From NCBI GenBank assembly GCA_038502055.1, contig JAXRKN010000025.1, forward strand, positions 186,001-250,000: a DNA stretch of 64,000 nucleotides, read 5' to 3'. Below the pieces are notes generated by a model. That model made no database searches. It saw nothing but the letters and a program-made list of their open reading frames with translations, and was not told where the DNA came from. The DNA is from Tanytarsus gracilentus (lineage: Eukaryota > Arthropoda > Insecta > Diptera > Chironomidae). How positions within the stretch are numbered: the first letter of the stretch is position 1; the number at the start of each line of letters is the position of its first letter. Below are positions 62,100 through 64,000 of the stretch, piece by piece. Position numbers and translations under genes: made by a program.

Positions 62100-64000
62100 G
62101 GATGTCATTAAGCGTAATATGATAGATTTTGAGCTAAATGAGAGAAAAGTTAGCATATGTGGAATCCAAGAAAGTCATTTATGGTCACACACACTAACTA
62201 CTACGCATTATACTTGGAAATTAGGCAAGCAAGCACAGATGAGAGCATCACGAGGCGTTGGTTTCTTGATTCATCGCAGTTTCCCGACAGATTCTTTCGA
62301 TGTTAATTACCCACATCCCAATATAGCTGTACTGAAAGTTCATCTCCCTCATATGCTTCTACCGTTATATTTTGTCAATGTCCATAAATGCACAGACGGT
62401 GATATTCAGAGCGGGATAGAAACTGGTAACCAAAATTAATAAATTTAAAAAAATAAATAAAAATTTTTATCTAATCCCTAAACTTTTAAATTTTTTGACA
62501 TTATCACCTCGTCAGGCTTATTATCCGCGCAAATTCAACAATGTAAGAACAAAGGATACGTTATAATAGCAGGTGATATGAATGCTCACTTTGGACATGA
62601 TGACGAGAATGTCATGGATTCACCCTTGTTCGGAGATATATTGCATCATAAATTGTCTAATAGTAATGGTGAAGAGCTATTTTTAATGTGCAATCTTCAC
62701 AATCTAAAAGTAGTAACAACTTACTATCACCACTCCACAAAAATAACATGGACAACCGTTCTACCTCCCAGATCGATCACGTTTTCTTGCCAACAGACAC
62801 AAAAATGATTTTAAAAAATCTTCAGGCTTCTTGGTCAAAAGTAGGGACAGATCACAAATTGCTGTCTTGTATAATAAAAATTCCGATGAATCACGAACCT
62901 CCTCCCTTCAACAAGTATCCCGTCGCAACTTCGTATTATACTAAATCCTGGAATTTAAGGGCTTTGACAGATGAGTCTGTTAGGGAAGAATATGAGATAA
63001 TGATCGATCGTTGCTTTAAGGAATTAAACAAAGAATCACTGGATTGGGGAGAGATTATTTCCATTGCATGTTATTGCGCAGATAAAAAATTAAAAAAGGG
63101 AAACAAAAGTCAGACAAAGGAAGAAAGAGCCAATTATTTGAATTATCGAAACTTATTAGGCACTGTGATGCGGCGACGCATTGTTGACATAAATCCAAAT
63201 TTAACTGATTCTAGCACTGACAACCCACCTGTCTCCAATCCCGGAACCATCAGATTGTTGCGTGCCTCGCATAAAGCACTAATCAAAAAATACAACATCC
63301 CGCGATGCCTTGGAAAATTTTCTCCTGAACTTACAGCAAAATGTGCCTTTTACTGGTCAGAGAATACAATTAGCATTTCAGTATTTGAAAAGTGTTAAAA
63401 GAAATACATCATATCAATGTTTTCCCACAATAACCCTCCGAGATTGGACTCTTGATTTGGAAAAACAAAAAGGATTTTTCCTTCCTCCCCCAACATTTAC
63501 TGAAATGATTGAAATTATTAAATTTATGAAGAACGGAAAGACACCCGGACTCGATAACCTTTGCGTGGAAATGATAAAATCTAGTCCCACTCTTTGCTAT
63601 CAACTATATAGAACTATCAGACGGGCGTATGTTACCAATGAAGTTCCTTTTGAATGGCAGCAAACCTATACTATACCGATCCCTAAAATTAAAGGCCCAA
63701 AATCGATTGATGATTTTAGAAAACTAACAATGTGCAGTAACGGATATAAGATTTACTCTATATTACTGATGAAGATGATCAAGAGATTTTTACCTCAAAT
63801 CGATCTTTACCAAACAGGTTTTATTAAAAATCGTTCCTGCGATGATCTTAATTTTGTTCTCCGGAATTTACTAGACTATCGTTGGAATCATGGAAAGGTC
63901 ACGAATGTAATAAGTCTTGATCTGAAAAAGGCATTCGACACTGTTAAAATCTCGCTAATCCCTGAATTTCTAGTATGTTATCAAACCCCAAAATATTTGA
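62100..64000 (+). mobile_element. LINE copy C, runs off the right edge
   Basis: This is a plus-strand member of the A/B family. The endonuclease begins at ADVIKRNMIDFELNERK with VSICGIQESHLWSHTL (the upstream NWNxRG motif is missing). Intron-like DNA lies at 62426-62515, then LLSAQIQQCK, VIIAGDMNAHFG and HHSTKITWT. There is a 1-bp frameshift near 62755, then STSQIDHVFL and GTDHKLLS. The linker (NYRNLLGTVMRRRIVDINPNL) continues to about 63390. After a frame change near 63390 the RT reads FMKNGKTPGLDNLCVEMIK, YTIPIPKIKGPKSIDDFRKL, GFIKNRSCDDLNFVLRNLL and VISLDLKKAFDTV. The window ends before the catalytic YADD. Confidence 0.85.
62426..62515 (+). other. Putative 90-bp spliceosomal intron in LINE copy C
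   Basis: ATA GAA ACT G is followed by GTAACC...CTCGTCAG and then GC TTA TTA TCC GCG. Removal joins IETG to LLSAQIQQC in frame, phase 1, at exactly the same codon as in copy A. The intron sequences themselves are not obviously similar. Confidence 0.7.

Overview
This is eukaryotic nuclear DNA, AT-rich and dominated by repeats. It is probably from an arthropod and perhaps from a fly-like insect. The reasons are tandem replication-type histone genes, short GT-AG introns of 67 to 90 bp, several LINE, hAT-like and Tc1/mariner-like elements, and two copies of an exon resembling the start of a ZAD zinc-finger protein. One point argues for caution: the histone H2A here reads VLEYLTAEI, where most insects have VMEYLAAEV. 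The species assignment is an inference.

Layout. 1-9760: AT-rich DNA with two broken copies of a ZAD-like exon (about 1541-1805 and 9548-9767), a small LINE reverse-transcriptase relic (2155-2289), and a near-complete two-ORF LINE on the minus strand (about 2300-8650). The LINE's ORF2 is split by a 1.67-kb foldback element (4131-5796) with a perfect 10-bp target duplication. 9763-25382: a histone array of about 2.6-kb units ordered H3> <H4 H2A> <H2B. It holds six H3, five H4, five H2A and five H2B genes and no H1. H4 is almost canonical, but H3, H2A and H2B are divergent in the same way in every unit, so this looks like a separate histone complement. Two related retro-insertions with 22-bp and 27-bp target duplications sit in the first unit, and one contains a corrupted homopolymer stretch. 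The fifth unit carries a frameshifted H4 and two H3 core substitutions. The array ends at an inverted, chimeric spacer.

25383-33800: two decayed minus-strand copies (A and B) of one LINE family. Copy A encodes an OTU-protease-like domain ahead of the endonuclease and reverse transcriptase, and appears to contain spliceosomal introns. A third copy (C, plus strand) runs off the right edge at 64000 and has an intron at exactly the same codon as copy A. Copy B is interrupted by a hAT-like deletion derivative. 33803-34517: 10-bp tandem repeats. 34518-50622: nine tandem copies of a non-coding 1.79-1.85-kb satellite. 50640-51960: a diverged inverted piece of the same satellite, split by a small TA-flanked MITE. 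52043-56725: a very large inverted repeat. Its left arm was invaded by a 1.27-kb hairpin element and a 0.88-kb hAT-like MITE, while its right arm preserves both empty sites. 57558-58500: another hAT-like copy inside an 84-bp tandem repeat. The remainder up to 62100 is AT-rich DNA with a 69-bp hAT-like relic.

Working together: within each histone unit, H4/H2A and H2B/H3 are fired from two divergent promoters that share one inverted core containing an E2F-like site between paired TATA boxes. All histone genes end in the 16-nt histone stem-loop rather than needing a poly(A) site. This is the arrangement expected of coordinated S-phase expression. Everything else in the window is mobile or satellite DNA.
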